Shown here: one piece after another, positions 30,701 through 40,700 of the stretch | How the letters are laid out: each line of letters opens with the position of its first letter | Position numbering within the stretch: position 1 is the first letter of the stretch | From: Phoronis australis | Taxonomy: Eukaryota; Phoronida; Phoronidae | Length of the DNA: 64,000 bases | Reading direction: 5' to 3' | Assembly: GCA_002633005.1 (NCBI GenBank) | Contig: NMRA01000723.1 | Location: forward strand, 67,035-131,034 | The notes under the pieces: model-generated | What the model was told of the DNA's origin: nothing | Database searches by the model: none | Seen by the model: only the letters and a program-made list of their open reading frames with translations | Program-made: the position numbers and the translations under genes

Positions 30701-31806
30701 GCATGCTGTTTACCAGCCTGAAGACGTGTTGCTGTGTGATGGCATTCCACTCCTGAGTCAGCAAGCACCTTAAATCAGCCACAGTGGTTGTGTTGGTCAC
30801 TTGCGCACATACAGCCCCTCCGAGTTGGTCTCACAGGTGTTTGATAGGGTTCAGGTCTGGGTTGCGTGCAGGCCATTCCATTTGGAGCCAGAACACCAGA
30901 TTTTCACATTTGAAGAAAGTCGCAAACTAGGCACATCGAACAAAATTTGAATAACTGCGATTCGTACTGAGTCTGCTAACTGGAGTAGTTCCATGCTATA
31001 AATCAGTGTCTCACAAATATGGTGTTTATCCCCGGTGTTAATCACCAGCACATCACAGGTGGTGACACTACCGATATTTGGCATAAACGGAGATTTGAAA
31101 CATTCTATGTTGAGACTGAGCCCTCTTTGGCAGCAGAGTTACTCAGCATATCAAAAATTTATTGACAAAATGTGGTATTGTTTGAAAGGGGAATGACTGA
31201 GCTTTCCATTGGTATGCAACAAGATTTAAATAAACCAAAATTAATGAAAACACGGAAGGACGAGTGAACACAAATTTCCAAAATTTTGTTGAGAGGTGTT
31301 TAGTTAGTTTGGATGGCGAGGTGCTTACCTCTGTTTCCAGTACTAAGTGCTGTTGGCAATGAGATAATCTAATGAAGACAACATGTAGCAACTTGCAAAA
31401 CATTGATTGCCATTTTTTAATGGAACTAACACTCTGATATGACTAGCCAACAGTTAATTGTTTCATGTTTTTAATAATTCGTTCTGCGGTACCCTGTGTC
31501 AACATTAAGAGACTTTATTTACTGTTTCACATTTTTCTACAACTTGATAAATTGTAGCACCTTGCAACAAACATGATGGCTCTTTAATAATTCACCATGT
31601 CATGTCTTTCAACAACTTATTTTTGCAGCACCCTGTGCCGACAGTGTTTTCCAGCTGAACCTCGAGGGAGCATTTATTGTTACGAGTTGATGAGTGTACA
31701 CATTGGTGTTGTACCCACAGAGTATGTGCAAGCCCATTGTAAGAGACTGGCAGCTCTCATATGGGAAACATCAGGCGAGGCTCACACGCCCATCAGTTTG
31801 CTGTGA
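12774..31806 (+). CDS. HPS1: Hermansky-Pudlak syndrome 1 protein (BLOC-3 subunit), complete
   Basis: Coding exons: 12774-12884, 13707-13856, 14246-14367, 15856-15964, 16507-16658, 17336-17467, 18640-18766, 19873-19963, 21312-21397, 21927-22154, 22675-22830, 24217-24329, 25026-25223, 25688-25832, 26760-26873, 27685-27767, 31629-31806. They join in phase to 764 aa, against 700 in human. The start MKGIVVFSDANDLAFLYTD matches the vertebrate N-terminus, as do RNITMTT, YLEEFPGLVHFIHVNR, LREGDFSYSYQLWFED and the closing GVVPTEYV...LAALIWE. Family knowledge: HPS1 pairs with HPS4 as BLOC-3, a guanine-nucleotide exchange factor for Rab32/38 in biogenesis of lysosome-related organelles, and has longin-type folds at the N-terminus, middle and C-terminus. 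The centre (exons 7-10) is an acidic, Ser-rich linker with a 13-serine run. Intron 16 (3.9 kb) carries several transposons. The gene converges on SRP72. Confidence 0.95.
13161..13342. repeat. Short tandem repeat in HPS1 intron 1
   Basis: Between three and four units of about 55-60 bp with the core TGTATAGCTGTACTTATTTT and TTACCATTGATTGA, diverging to the right. Confidence 0.8.
15284..15790. repeat. 79-bp minisatellite in HPS1 intron 3
   Basis: Between six and seven units, each holding CACTATGACC, CAGGTTTAGTCACTGACTGC and TGTACCTGATGGCGGCATAG. One unit near 15462-15516 has lost about 25 bp, and the last unit is degenerate. It ends shortly before exon 4 (15856). Confidence 0.9.
17132..17224. 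repeat. 44-bp tandem duplication in HPS1 intron 5
   Basis: Two nearly identical units, each beginning AAAAGTGACAAGA and ending GAACACAGTGTGT, with one base difference. It lies about 110 bp before exon 6. Confidence 0.9.
20906..20935. repeat. (CCCT)n simple repeat in HPS1 intron 8
   Basis: A run of CCCT units. A second pyrimidine-rich tract at 21217-21262 directly follows the N at 21216, so the gap was probably caused by this low-complexity sequence. Confidence 0.85.
21216..21216. other. Single N (assembly gap) in HPS1 intron 8
   Basis: One ambiguous base directly before a CT-rich tract and 96 bp before exon 9. The true gap length is unknown. Confidence 0.9.
21988..22034 (+). repeat. Coding TCA/TCG repeat giving a serine run in HPS1 exon 10
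   Basis: A trinucleotide tract of TCA and TCG codons within exon 10 (21927-22154) encodes 13 consecutive serines after QLAR. The tract keeps the reading frame and sits in the linker before the conserved YKIVFLYTP segment. Confidence 0.9.
26087..26375. mobile_element. MITE with long imperfect inverted ends (family B)
   Basis: The left end AAGTGACTTAAGACAG then AAATTTGATCTTACGCTCC (from 26113) is mirrored by the right end GGAGTGTAAGACTAAATTT then CTTAAATGTCACTT (to 26351). Weaker symmetry extends outward to the shown limits (TCTGAAACG against AATCAGACC). It lies in HPS1 intron 14. A second, more decayed copy is at 37471-37697. No coding capacity. Confidence 0.6.
28090..28262. repeat. Repeat shared in inverted orientation with PNPT1 intron 1
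   Basis: Carries AATTGACCTATCGC, GTTTGTCGGGTAAAATGGCG and GTATTCTGATTGCTCAGTTT. The last two recur as reverse complements at 57139-57215, just upstream of a THAP half-domain. No coding frame is seen in this copy. Confidence 0.6.
28380..28545. repeat. Direct repeat GGCGCTTAAA / TAAGCCGA in HPS1 intron 16
   Basis: Two to three diverged units with GTAAGCCGAACATGGGCG and GTAAGCCGAGCATGGGCG about 60 bp apart. G-rich; origin unknown. Confidence 0.5.
28767..30478. mobile_element. THAP-coding DNA transposon (Kolobok- or P-like), defective
   Basis: Both ends carry the same perfect 16-bp inverted repeat, TAAAGGAGAATGCCAC at 28767-28782 and its reverse complement at 30463-30478. A perfect palindrome ATCGAGTAG-TT-CTACTCGAT lies near the left end (28814-28833), and CCGGCCAGTGGCTCGGAAC is repeated at 29257 and 29319. 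On the minus strand, starting close to the right end, is a THAP-type exon broken by a frameshift. If the inverted repeat is trimmed to start AGGAG, the flanks read TTAA on the left and TTAT on the right, which suits a Kolobok-type TTAA target. P elements also carry THAP but make 8-bp target duplications, which I do not see clearly. The element sits in HPS1 intron 16. Confidence 0.65.
30058..30364 (-). pseudogene. THAP zinc-finger exon with a frameshift (transposase N-terminus)
   Basis: The minus frame reads YCYIAVHCSRL, then GISFFRLPRVPEMLKKWL, then RVC. This follows the THAP pattern C-x(2-4)-C...FxxxP...W...C-x2-H-F. At about 30125 the frame slips: the expected HF motif (HFFDSDFSDKFRL) continues in the next frame, then ends at a possible donor (GTGAGTG, 30057 downward). 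One or two missing or extra bases explain this. It is the likely DNA-binding part of the transposon at 28767-30478. A sequencing error cannot be excluded. Confidence 0.6.
30662..30885 (-). mobile_element. Tc1/mariner transposase C-terminal remnant
   Basis: The minus frame reads EWPARNPDLNPIKHL, then a stop (TGA where Trp is usual), then DQLGGAVCAQV and LTQEWNAITQQHVFRLVNSM. This is the conserved end of Tc1-type DDE transposases (WPARSPDLNPIEHLW...). The stop and the lack of an N-terminal part show it is dead. It lies 184 bp beyond the THAP transposon in HPS1 intron 16. Confidence 0.8.
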
Positions 31807-34709
31807 CCCTGGGGGCATCGCGGTGAAGAGCCAGAAACCACATGACTATTATATGTACAGATGACTTGCAAAGCAATGATGAATTCTCATTGATAATCCT
31901 TTTGTCATTTGCCTGTAGATGGAGCCACTGATGTATAAGTACTCTATTGTCCACTGGGTGACAGTAGGAATATTTTTAACTTCAGGGAAAGAAGTTAAAA
32001 TGTGTATAGTAGATTACTTATAGCTATTTTGCTACAAACGAATGGTGTGTCATTTAAAGAGTGCTAAGAATCACCAGTTGTGATTGAAAGTCATGCACTC
32101 AGTGTAAAGGGGTTTGAATTACAAGAATGCAATTTTGAGGGCATAATATATTTAAGTGTGAGAAGTGTCATTTAATATACTAGGACTAATGATAAATCTG
32201 TACTACAATTACTTGAGAAACAAACAGCAATGTTTCATCAACCACTGTTGGCTTTATCAAGCCTGTGCAACATTTGTTGGAGATTGTTGAGAATGAGATA
32301 AATGGCAGTAACACTCGATCCCAGGTGTGTGATAAATTAAATATGAGTTTATCACTCTTGCTCAGGGAGGGATCATGTCATAAATGCACTCCTTTATGCC
32401 ACACTCAAACCAGTTTTTCTCCTTGATTAAATATCAGCACATCATCCAGGCCAAAAGTATAACCAGATTACTGACAATGGGTGAACATAGCTCGAGTCAT
32501 AGGTGTCAGTGTAACTCAGTCCTCTAATGCTGAAACTGTCTTGCCTTCAAAGATTGTTTGGTTTCACCTACACAAGTTTCAGTTTGCTCACATTTCTTTC
32601 TCAAGTAAGTCCAGTACAAATTGATATTTTTTTCTGTATTCTGTCTGCTAGATGACTTAGAATTTATGTCAGTTTCAAATATGGTATCTGATAAGTTTCA
32701 TAATTTTCTTGGGCTAAACAAACACTATGCTGTTAAATACGAAATCAACTTTTCAAACCCTTAATGTAATGAACCACTGAATGGTAAATCAGTTCATCTG
32801 TTGAACACGAGATGTCTCTGGTGAATGCAGTATGCTTGGAAGACTACCTTTATTTGTTGAGAATTAGAATCGGTGGTTGAACTGGTCGACTCCACTGTTT
32901 GGAATGTGGATTTTTTTCATTCAGAATGTAGATTCCATGGTTCAGGGAATTGATTCGTTTGATAAAAAATTTGATTGGCTCATTACTGTGAGCATTACTG
33001 AACATACCAGTATATACGAGAAGCAAATGAAAACAATATGTAGGATTGTCGATCTTATGAATGGAACTAAAGTTCTGACATACATTATTGGCCTATAGTT
33101 AGTTGTTTTATTCATTCGACCAACCAATTTAAACTTTTATTTAATTAGTTTAAGCAACTTCGTTATTCCAATGTCTAAATATTAAAGGCAGCTTTGAAGT
33201 GTGTAGTTGTATTTTGAATTAACATCCTGGGTTTTGGGAACCATTATGCAATGTTCCCCATTAAAAGACCCTGAGTTTTCTTGGTGCTGTGTACTATGTT
33301 TGGCTTTATATCACACATTTTATAGTAAGTGCGTGAAGGTATTTATACACTATGTATTGTGACAAGCACTCTTCGAATACTAATGTTTTTTTATGTTATG
33401 ATATTTTTATCTTTCACGCTCACTCATTAGCGTGTTGGGTAAGATTTTTCAAAAAAATTAGTGCATTAACAAATACTTTGTATATTGATATAAAATGGTC
33501 AAAGTTAAAATTAATTGACCCCTTATGTAACACACTGGATTTTCATGATCCAAGTCAACTTAGCCTGAATCTCGTAGCAGTGCTCATTGAGGGATGTTTG
33601 TAATTGTAATGCAATTGATGACTTGTAATTCTGAATCTGACTTGTATTTATACATGTCAAATGTATCATGTAATCAATAAATGCAAAGATGGTTTTTGTG
33701 GAGGCACTCAAAGCTATGAAGGATGGCATGGGGTGACTAGCTGCCTGACAGAGTAAGCTGCCTCACTCAACGGTCGCTTTCTGTGCTAAAAACGTCTTAT
33801 TTAAGTAGTGACTCATATTCCATCATTTTGATTAGTTCATTTCCAAAACACTCGAACAGCAACATAATGTTCAGCTATAAAGTTTTGCATCATCAAAATT
33901 TTGTGAACACGCTAAAGTTCAGCGTGAGGTTTCATTTGTTGATACTAAGGTTACTGAAGAAGTCATTAGCACCATATAATTTTTACATAGTCAATCAATT
34001 ATAATTACTTTTTTTCATAATAAAAGGGATAAAGAAAACATTTACTGCGACATTTTTACCCACATAGTTATAAAATAATGAAGAACCAAATGCTTATATA
34101 GTGGAACAACTATGCTGGGATGTGCCTGGACAAATCTTATTCCAAAACTCTCCCCTAGTTATGCTAATGGAGAATTAATACGGTTTCCAGTTGTAGACAT
34201 TTTATCATGAAGAATTAGTTACGAAATGGTAAACAAAACCAAAGGTTTTGGTAGTCTTGCTTTTAAGGTTATATAATAGCTACATGCAAAGTAAGTTTTT
34301 AATAACCAGCTGTGATTGAATGCACTGAGCGAGCAAATAAACAGTAATGGAAGAATTATAATGTAAGGCATCCCAACAACTCAAGCACATGAGTAAGAAG
34401 AAATTAAATTTATTGAAACAGTTTACACCTAAAACCAATAACTAACTGTTTCTGCACAATAAAAATTAACCCTAATACAATCCATTGTTGGAGCATGAGT
34501 TCACTTATTAGACAACATAAAACATTCAAGAAAAAATTTCATTTTGTTTTTGTAAATTGGAAAACCTCGTGTCATCCCATATCTTGAGAAATTATACTTG
34601 TAGTCCACCAAGACTTATCATTTTTTATAGTTCCTCGTCTATCATTTAAGTTCCATTCAATCACTGACGAACTCGCAGCCACCGATGAGCTAAAGATGGT
34701 CACTTCCAG
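31807..34709. other. 3' spacer between convergent HPS1 and SRP72
   Basis: No gene recognised. It holds the 3' UTRs of both genes. A plus-strand AATAAA at 33676-33681 is a possible HPS1 poly(A) signal, though 1.9 kb from the stop. A minus-strand AATAAA at 34409-34414 is about 300 bp beyond the SRP72 stop and is the better placed signal. Confidence 0.5.
34409..34414 (-). terminator. Probable SRP72 polyadenylation signal
   Basis: AATAAA on the minus strand, about 295 bp past the SRP72 stop codon (34710-34712). Position and strand fit; no other evidence. Confidence 0.5.
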
Positions 34710-37700
34710 TTACCAACCACCTTTGCCCTTTTTCTTCTTTTTCTTGCTGGCAGCTTGCGGTTTCTGTTGCCTAGGTCCTGCAGCTTGTTCCCGTGGTGAC
34801 TCGGTTGTTGTTGGGGTACTTTTTGGTGTGGTGGGCGATGGCTTGCTAGCATCCCTGGAAAATTAATAATTCAAAATTTGTTTAACCTGGTTCAAATCTT
34901 CACATACACATGTGGTGGAGCACACAATTTTACTGACAGAACCACACTTGCTTTAGAAATGTCTTCACACATTACAACTGTCTTATTAGCTCGGTCAAAG
35001 ATGAGAAAGACGGAAATAAGAAACGAGTGGTGTAATGTGAGCTCAAATATTCTCATCATTTTAGGATCAATCGTTCTTTAACATTTCATTCATATTTAGA
35101 ATACAGGGCAGACTTGAACAGATACCTCCACAAAGTGCAAAGGGAACAAACAACAGGTATAACTGTCCAGGTTCTGCCCGCAATTTAGTGTCAATGTATG
35201 ACTTCTCTGTTTGGCTGATGCAAGGAGTCGTGAGTCTAGAGTAGTTTGTAAATATTTTATTACAACACGCTCAAGATTCTTGTTTCCAAAAACGGCAATC
35301 CGATGTTGATTACAATTCTAAGTTGAACCACTATAAAAAATTCAGGGCTGTATTTGAGCGTGAAAGGTATTTAGAAATTGATAATCTTTCAGGATTGTTT
35401 GTGCAAAGTTTTACACATCTTCACTGAGCAAATTACAAACAAGCAGTAGAACGAATGTTGAATATAAAAACAGAATTTGAACACTTATGCTCACAAAGTT
35501 GTGTCAATTATTTGTGAACCTTTCTCCAGAATCAGAGCTAAGTGTTGAAGTGAAAGCATGTGGACAAACCATTCTCTGTACAAATTGTTAAGTTGTTACG
35601 AAAATCAAATGGACTTGTGTATTGCTGACTAGTGTGCATAACACACCAACTAACTTGTTTATAAGTTGTACTTGGGGCTGATGGGCACGTGTATAATTTA
35701 AGATACGCACACCACGCACACACACACTACGAATGCAAAAACTTCATCAATGTATTTTTACAACAATAACATATTTTTAAGACAATTAAATGTTTATATT
35801 TGAATAGATTTCTATACAACAGAATTTTTTGCAAAATTGATAACGTATATGTGCCATAGAAGACTATGTAGTGCGACAGCACTGAAATGCAATTAGATTT
35901 CGATAGTATCCTACAGAAAAACCTCAGTGCAGTGTATCCCGTTAAGAACAATAACAGCGATGTAACATGAAAAAACAACTTTATCTAATGTAAACCCAAG
36001 TCTACTCTAATAACAATTAACTGTTGTTATGAGGTACAGATTTCTAACGTCCTTAATGTACATTGAATTGAGGTTCTACTGTATAATACTGGTCACTTAC
36101 GAATGATAGCTAGTGACATCATGATATATGCTCAATAATAAACGGTGATATCAAGCGGAGATTTGCCCAAGTGCTGAATGCACCTCAAATTCATCTCTAT
36201 CAGAATGAAAGGCTCTGTGTAACACTAGTCACAGAATGAAACACTGGCAAAACAGCATGTCAACTTCACAACTGATTCCTTGACAGGTCAACAGCTCAAT
36301 TACCATCCACAATACAAGCCAAAAGACAAAATGACCCACAATTCCCTGTCATGATGGCTGTGTGGAAGCCAAATTCATCATCAGAGTAGTCTTGTCTCTC
36401 ATGGCCAAGAATGAAGGGGAATTAATGGGAAAGTTATAAATAGGTGGCTGAGCCATTCTGTAAACAAAATTTTACCTCCCTAAAAGTCATTGTCAGTAGT
36501 TTTTGCTGTTAACTGAATTAATTAGATGTCACATCGGGAAAATGGTATTTTGTCTGATTATTGTTGTCTGTACTGTAACAGTGCATAAATGTAAAGGTTG
36601 ATTACTTACAATTCGGCCGACACCATACCGGCTCCCTGGGTACCTTTGCCTGAAAACCAAAGAAGACACTGAACAATCTGACTGCAGCAAACAGGGCTCA
36701 AAATGAACTATGTTCACTAGAAGGTTAGTCAGGATATTCCTACAATGTACTTTGACCTCCAAAATGTAATGCACTTTGACCTCCAAAATGTAATGCACTT
36801 TGACCTCCAAAATGTAATGCAACGTGTAACTATTGTGGAACTAAGCTGATGCTCGTTACATCTGATAATTACGATTTACGGTAATATACTCAGTTCACGC
36901 GTCGCTAATTTGAAGTTGTGCGCCCATAGTAATTGTCGCAGCAACTTGAACTTTATTTTTCATGCCACTTATCAAAACCAGCCAAATAACGCACTGACGA
37001 CATACTGATTGATTTTACAAAAATCAACAGTTCAAGCTGTCACACATAGCTACAAGATTTGCAAAAATTATCGACCTCCGTGAGCAATACTTTCCGACAT
37101 TGAGGGTGGAAAAAGCATCTGACTGATTGCCTGGCTGGCTCATGCACAGAGAGAGAGAGAGGGAGAGGGAGAGACAGACTTGGCTGACTGACTCATGCAC
37201 AGAGAAAGAGAGACAGACAGGCAGACAGACCTGGCTGGCTGACACATGCACAGAGAGACAGACAGACCTGGCTGGCTGACTCATGCACAAAGAGAGACAG
37301 ACAGACCTGGCTGGCTGACTCATGCACAAAGAAAGAGAGACAGACAGACCTGGCTGGCTGACTCATGCACAAAGAAATAGAGACAGACACACCTGACTGA
37401 CTGACTCATGCACAAAAAAGAGAGACAGACAGGCAGACAGACCTGCAAGACCAGAGGTTTGTTTCATGAAAAGTGACTTAGAACTTTGAGAAATTTTGTT
37501 GTATGCTCCCAATTCACAATACTAAATAAAGGTTTAGCCACGTCATTACTATCACTTGACAACCTTGAAACAATTCATACAAATTATCTCAGTGACTAGA
37601 AGTAATGGGCATATTTTGGGAGATTTTGTACTTTTGCTGAAGTGAGGTTTAATTATCTTTCTTAAGTAGTTGTGTTGAGCGTGACACCAAATTTCTCACT

Positions 37701-40700
37701 TAAGACTTAAGTCATCCCAGCTGCAATTGGAAGAACCGTCAATATACACTGGGTCAAGGCCCATGTAGGAATTGACGGCAATGAGAATGCAGACGGACTC
37801 ACAAAGATAAGAGCCAGTGTTCTGCATTGTGCATCTGAACCTGCTATCTCGGTATCTTACGAATGCTGCAGGATGAGTATACGCAACTGGGTACATACCC
37901 AGTCAGCAGCCCAGTGGAATTACTTAACTCCAACAGAGAGACCAAGGAGAATTTTCCCAACATGATCAAACCAAAAGGTTCAAAAAATCTTCCGAGTCTT
38001 GATAGATTGGGGATAAGACACGTCATTCAAATTTTGACGGACCACTGTAACCTAGCCTGACACAGACACATTACTGGGCAAATGGAGAGACCTGTGTGTC
38101 CCGAGTGTGGTACTGACATTAAACCCCTAAACACCTAGTAGAGTCTTGCCCAGCTTTTTATAAACTATGGAGAAACCTACTGGATGGCACTGCTACATGC
38201 CTACAACATACAGTGCTTGGCAACAAATGGAAACATCTGTCCGTTTTCTTAAAGGAGACGAGCAGACTTGAAAACTTCATGAAGACACATAATTGGGCTC
38301 TCGTGCCTTTAGCTCAAGTGTTTGGTGCAATGGGCCCAACCATCATGAGGCCTGCGCACGTCTGATGCACTACAAATGATATCAGGCCACCTGCACTACG
38401 GGCCTCACAATAAACAAAAGCCTGTGAATTTCTTCTGTTTTATATAAATGTCCATTTTTGTTCTTAGTAATTTTAACAATTCAAGTATATCAGTTGGCCA
38501 TACCTATTTCCTTCCTCTTGTCTTTACGTTTGGCCTTATAATATGACCTTTCTCTCCGTGGTAACCATCTCTCTGGGTCTGGGTCAACAGAGGAGTCATA
38601 AGTTTTAGGCAGCCTCTCTGAAAGATGAGCAATGGCCAAGTATCAATACATGTTACATGATATACAAAACATTTTCAAAAAGAACAACAGAAAGTCTTTC
38701 CATGCAAATTCTGACAACTGAAAATGGTGCAAAATCAAAACATTTTATTAACAAAATGAACAACTTAACAACATAAATTAATCAGAAAGCTTAAAACCTA
38801 CTTTTCTTTTTCTTTTTCTTTCTCTTTTCCAATAAGGTATCTCCAGACGCTCCGCTACTGCAAACAAAGAAGAAATTTAACACACAGTCATTCCTCTGTC
38901 ATAAAATGAGCCTCGGGGAATTTCAGAAAACACTATCCTGACAACAAGTCTTTGTGTGCATCATATATTATGTGAACATTAACTTTTACAGTAAATCCAT
39001 GGGTATGCTACGAGCAACAAAATTATTAATATTCTCAATCTGACATCATTCCAGACAACCCATAAAATCAGCATTTTCCAAGACAGTGTACAGTGGAGTC
39101 TCACATGTGCAGGTAACGATACACCTCCAACAGATATGTAGCTACAAAAGTGCCCGAGGTGTTAAAGATGGCGTGGAATATGTTAAACAGCAAAAGTCTG
39201 CAGTTCTTGCAATAACTTTACTAAGTATAGTTAATGAGAATAAATAGTCCATCTACAATTACGCTTTGGGTGAAGGTACATTATCAGTGTTAGTCCATCT
39301 ATACTTACGCTTTGGGTGAAGGTACATTGTCAGTGCCCTTGCCAGCCTTTCTGCTGTATTTACTTTTTAATGTAGTGAATGACGTCTCAAGAGTGGCGGC
39401 ATCTACACTGTTAGCTAGGTCTTGAGGACTGGGCAGTTCACGGCTGATACTGTGGCGTAACAGTTAAGGATGTAATGTCACTGCCGTGTTGTAATGAGAA
39501 ACTCAAAATTCACTAGGTGGCGCTAATGAAACCACTATCACACATGCAGAAATTCGTACATTCAGGTCACATGGGAGCCTTCACTCCATACCAGGGATAA
39601 CTTTAGATGCGCACCACGTGTCATTGCTGCAAAAACGTTTTCATTGACGGACTGTGTTTGCCATAGGCCCTCCAAATTCACCCAAGCCTCGAGGCTGCCT
39701 GGGTCAATTCACCCACACCCGTTTTTCTAAAATGATCAATGACTGCATACTGGTGAATAGTTTTCTCTATCTATTCAGATAATGAAAAGAACACCTTTTC
39801 TGCATTAGTAGCTCTACCTGTTATGTTAGTGGAACAACATGGAATAAAGGATACGCTTGAGCCTTCTTCTGGTCAAATTTGGAGTATGCCGCGATCAGCT
39901 GGGCCAGTGTTGATGCATCCCTGGGGTTGGACTTCTTGAGTGTCTCCAGTACAGAGGCGGCGCCCTCGGGCCGCCCCAGCTCCATGAGCAAACTGGCATT
40001 AGCGTGCATCAGGGTGGGCAGATTGGTAGAGCTTGGCTGGCGATGACAAAGAGAGGGAACCAAATTAAAAGAAAATGATTCTCTGTGAGGTGGAAAGAAC
40101 AGGAAACCATTATTAAGCAATGACGAATGGTGACGCAGGACTAGTGAGTGACCCCTGCTGCCATTAGGTTGTATTCGTAGCCCTGACATGGATGCACACT
40201 ACTTCACAGTTTAGAGCATAGAGAAACAAATGACCTCATGAAAAGAACCTATTGCAGCATATAGGCTCTCATGGAAAGCATTTTCCTCCATTACAGAAAT
40301 TTCACCTCCTTGGTCAGGAGGCAGCAAGAATCAATCTGTCCAGGTGGTGACTAGTCACCATTGCTTACTAATCTGATTATCAGCAAAAACTGAATGCTTC
40401 TGATACATAACAAGTCATCTTACTGAACATCTGAATTGAGTTTAAGGCAGTGGTACAGTGTGAAGACTGAGAGCAGCAGCTTTTTTATCGGTTTTTGGTA
40501 TCATTACTCAAAAGAAAGACAAACTGCTATGAACCAAGGCTGGAGCAGAAAATCTGCAGGCGCCTCGGCCACTGAGCTCAGTTATCAATGCCATGCAGCA
40601 CAGCTTACTGAAAAACACAATGTCTGTAACAAGTTGTCAAGTTCGCAGAGTGTTTTATATATTCACACATATGGCATCGTATCTGCTCTCCTATCTGAAA

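Noticed and set aside
37024-37390. Long minus-strand frames rich in CLSL/MSQPA repeats
   Set aside because: Translation of a GACAGACCTGGCTGGCTGAC minisatellite in an intron.
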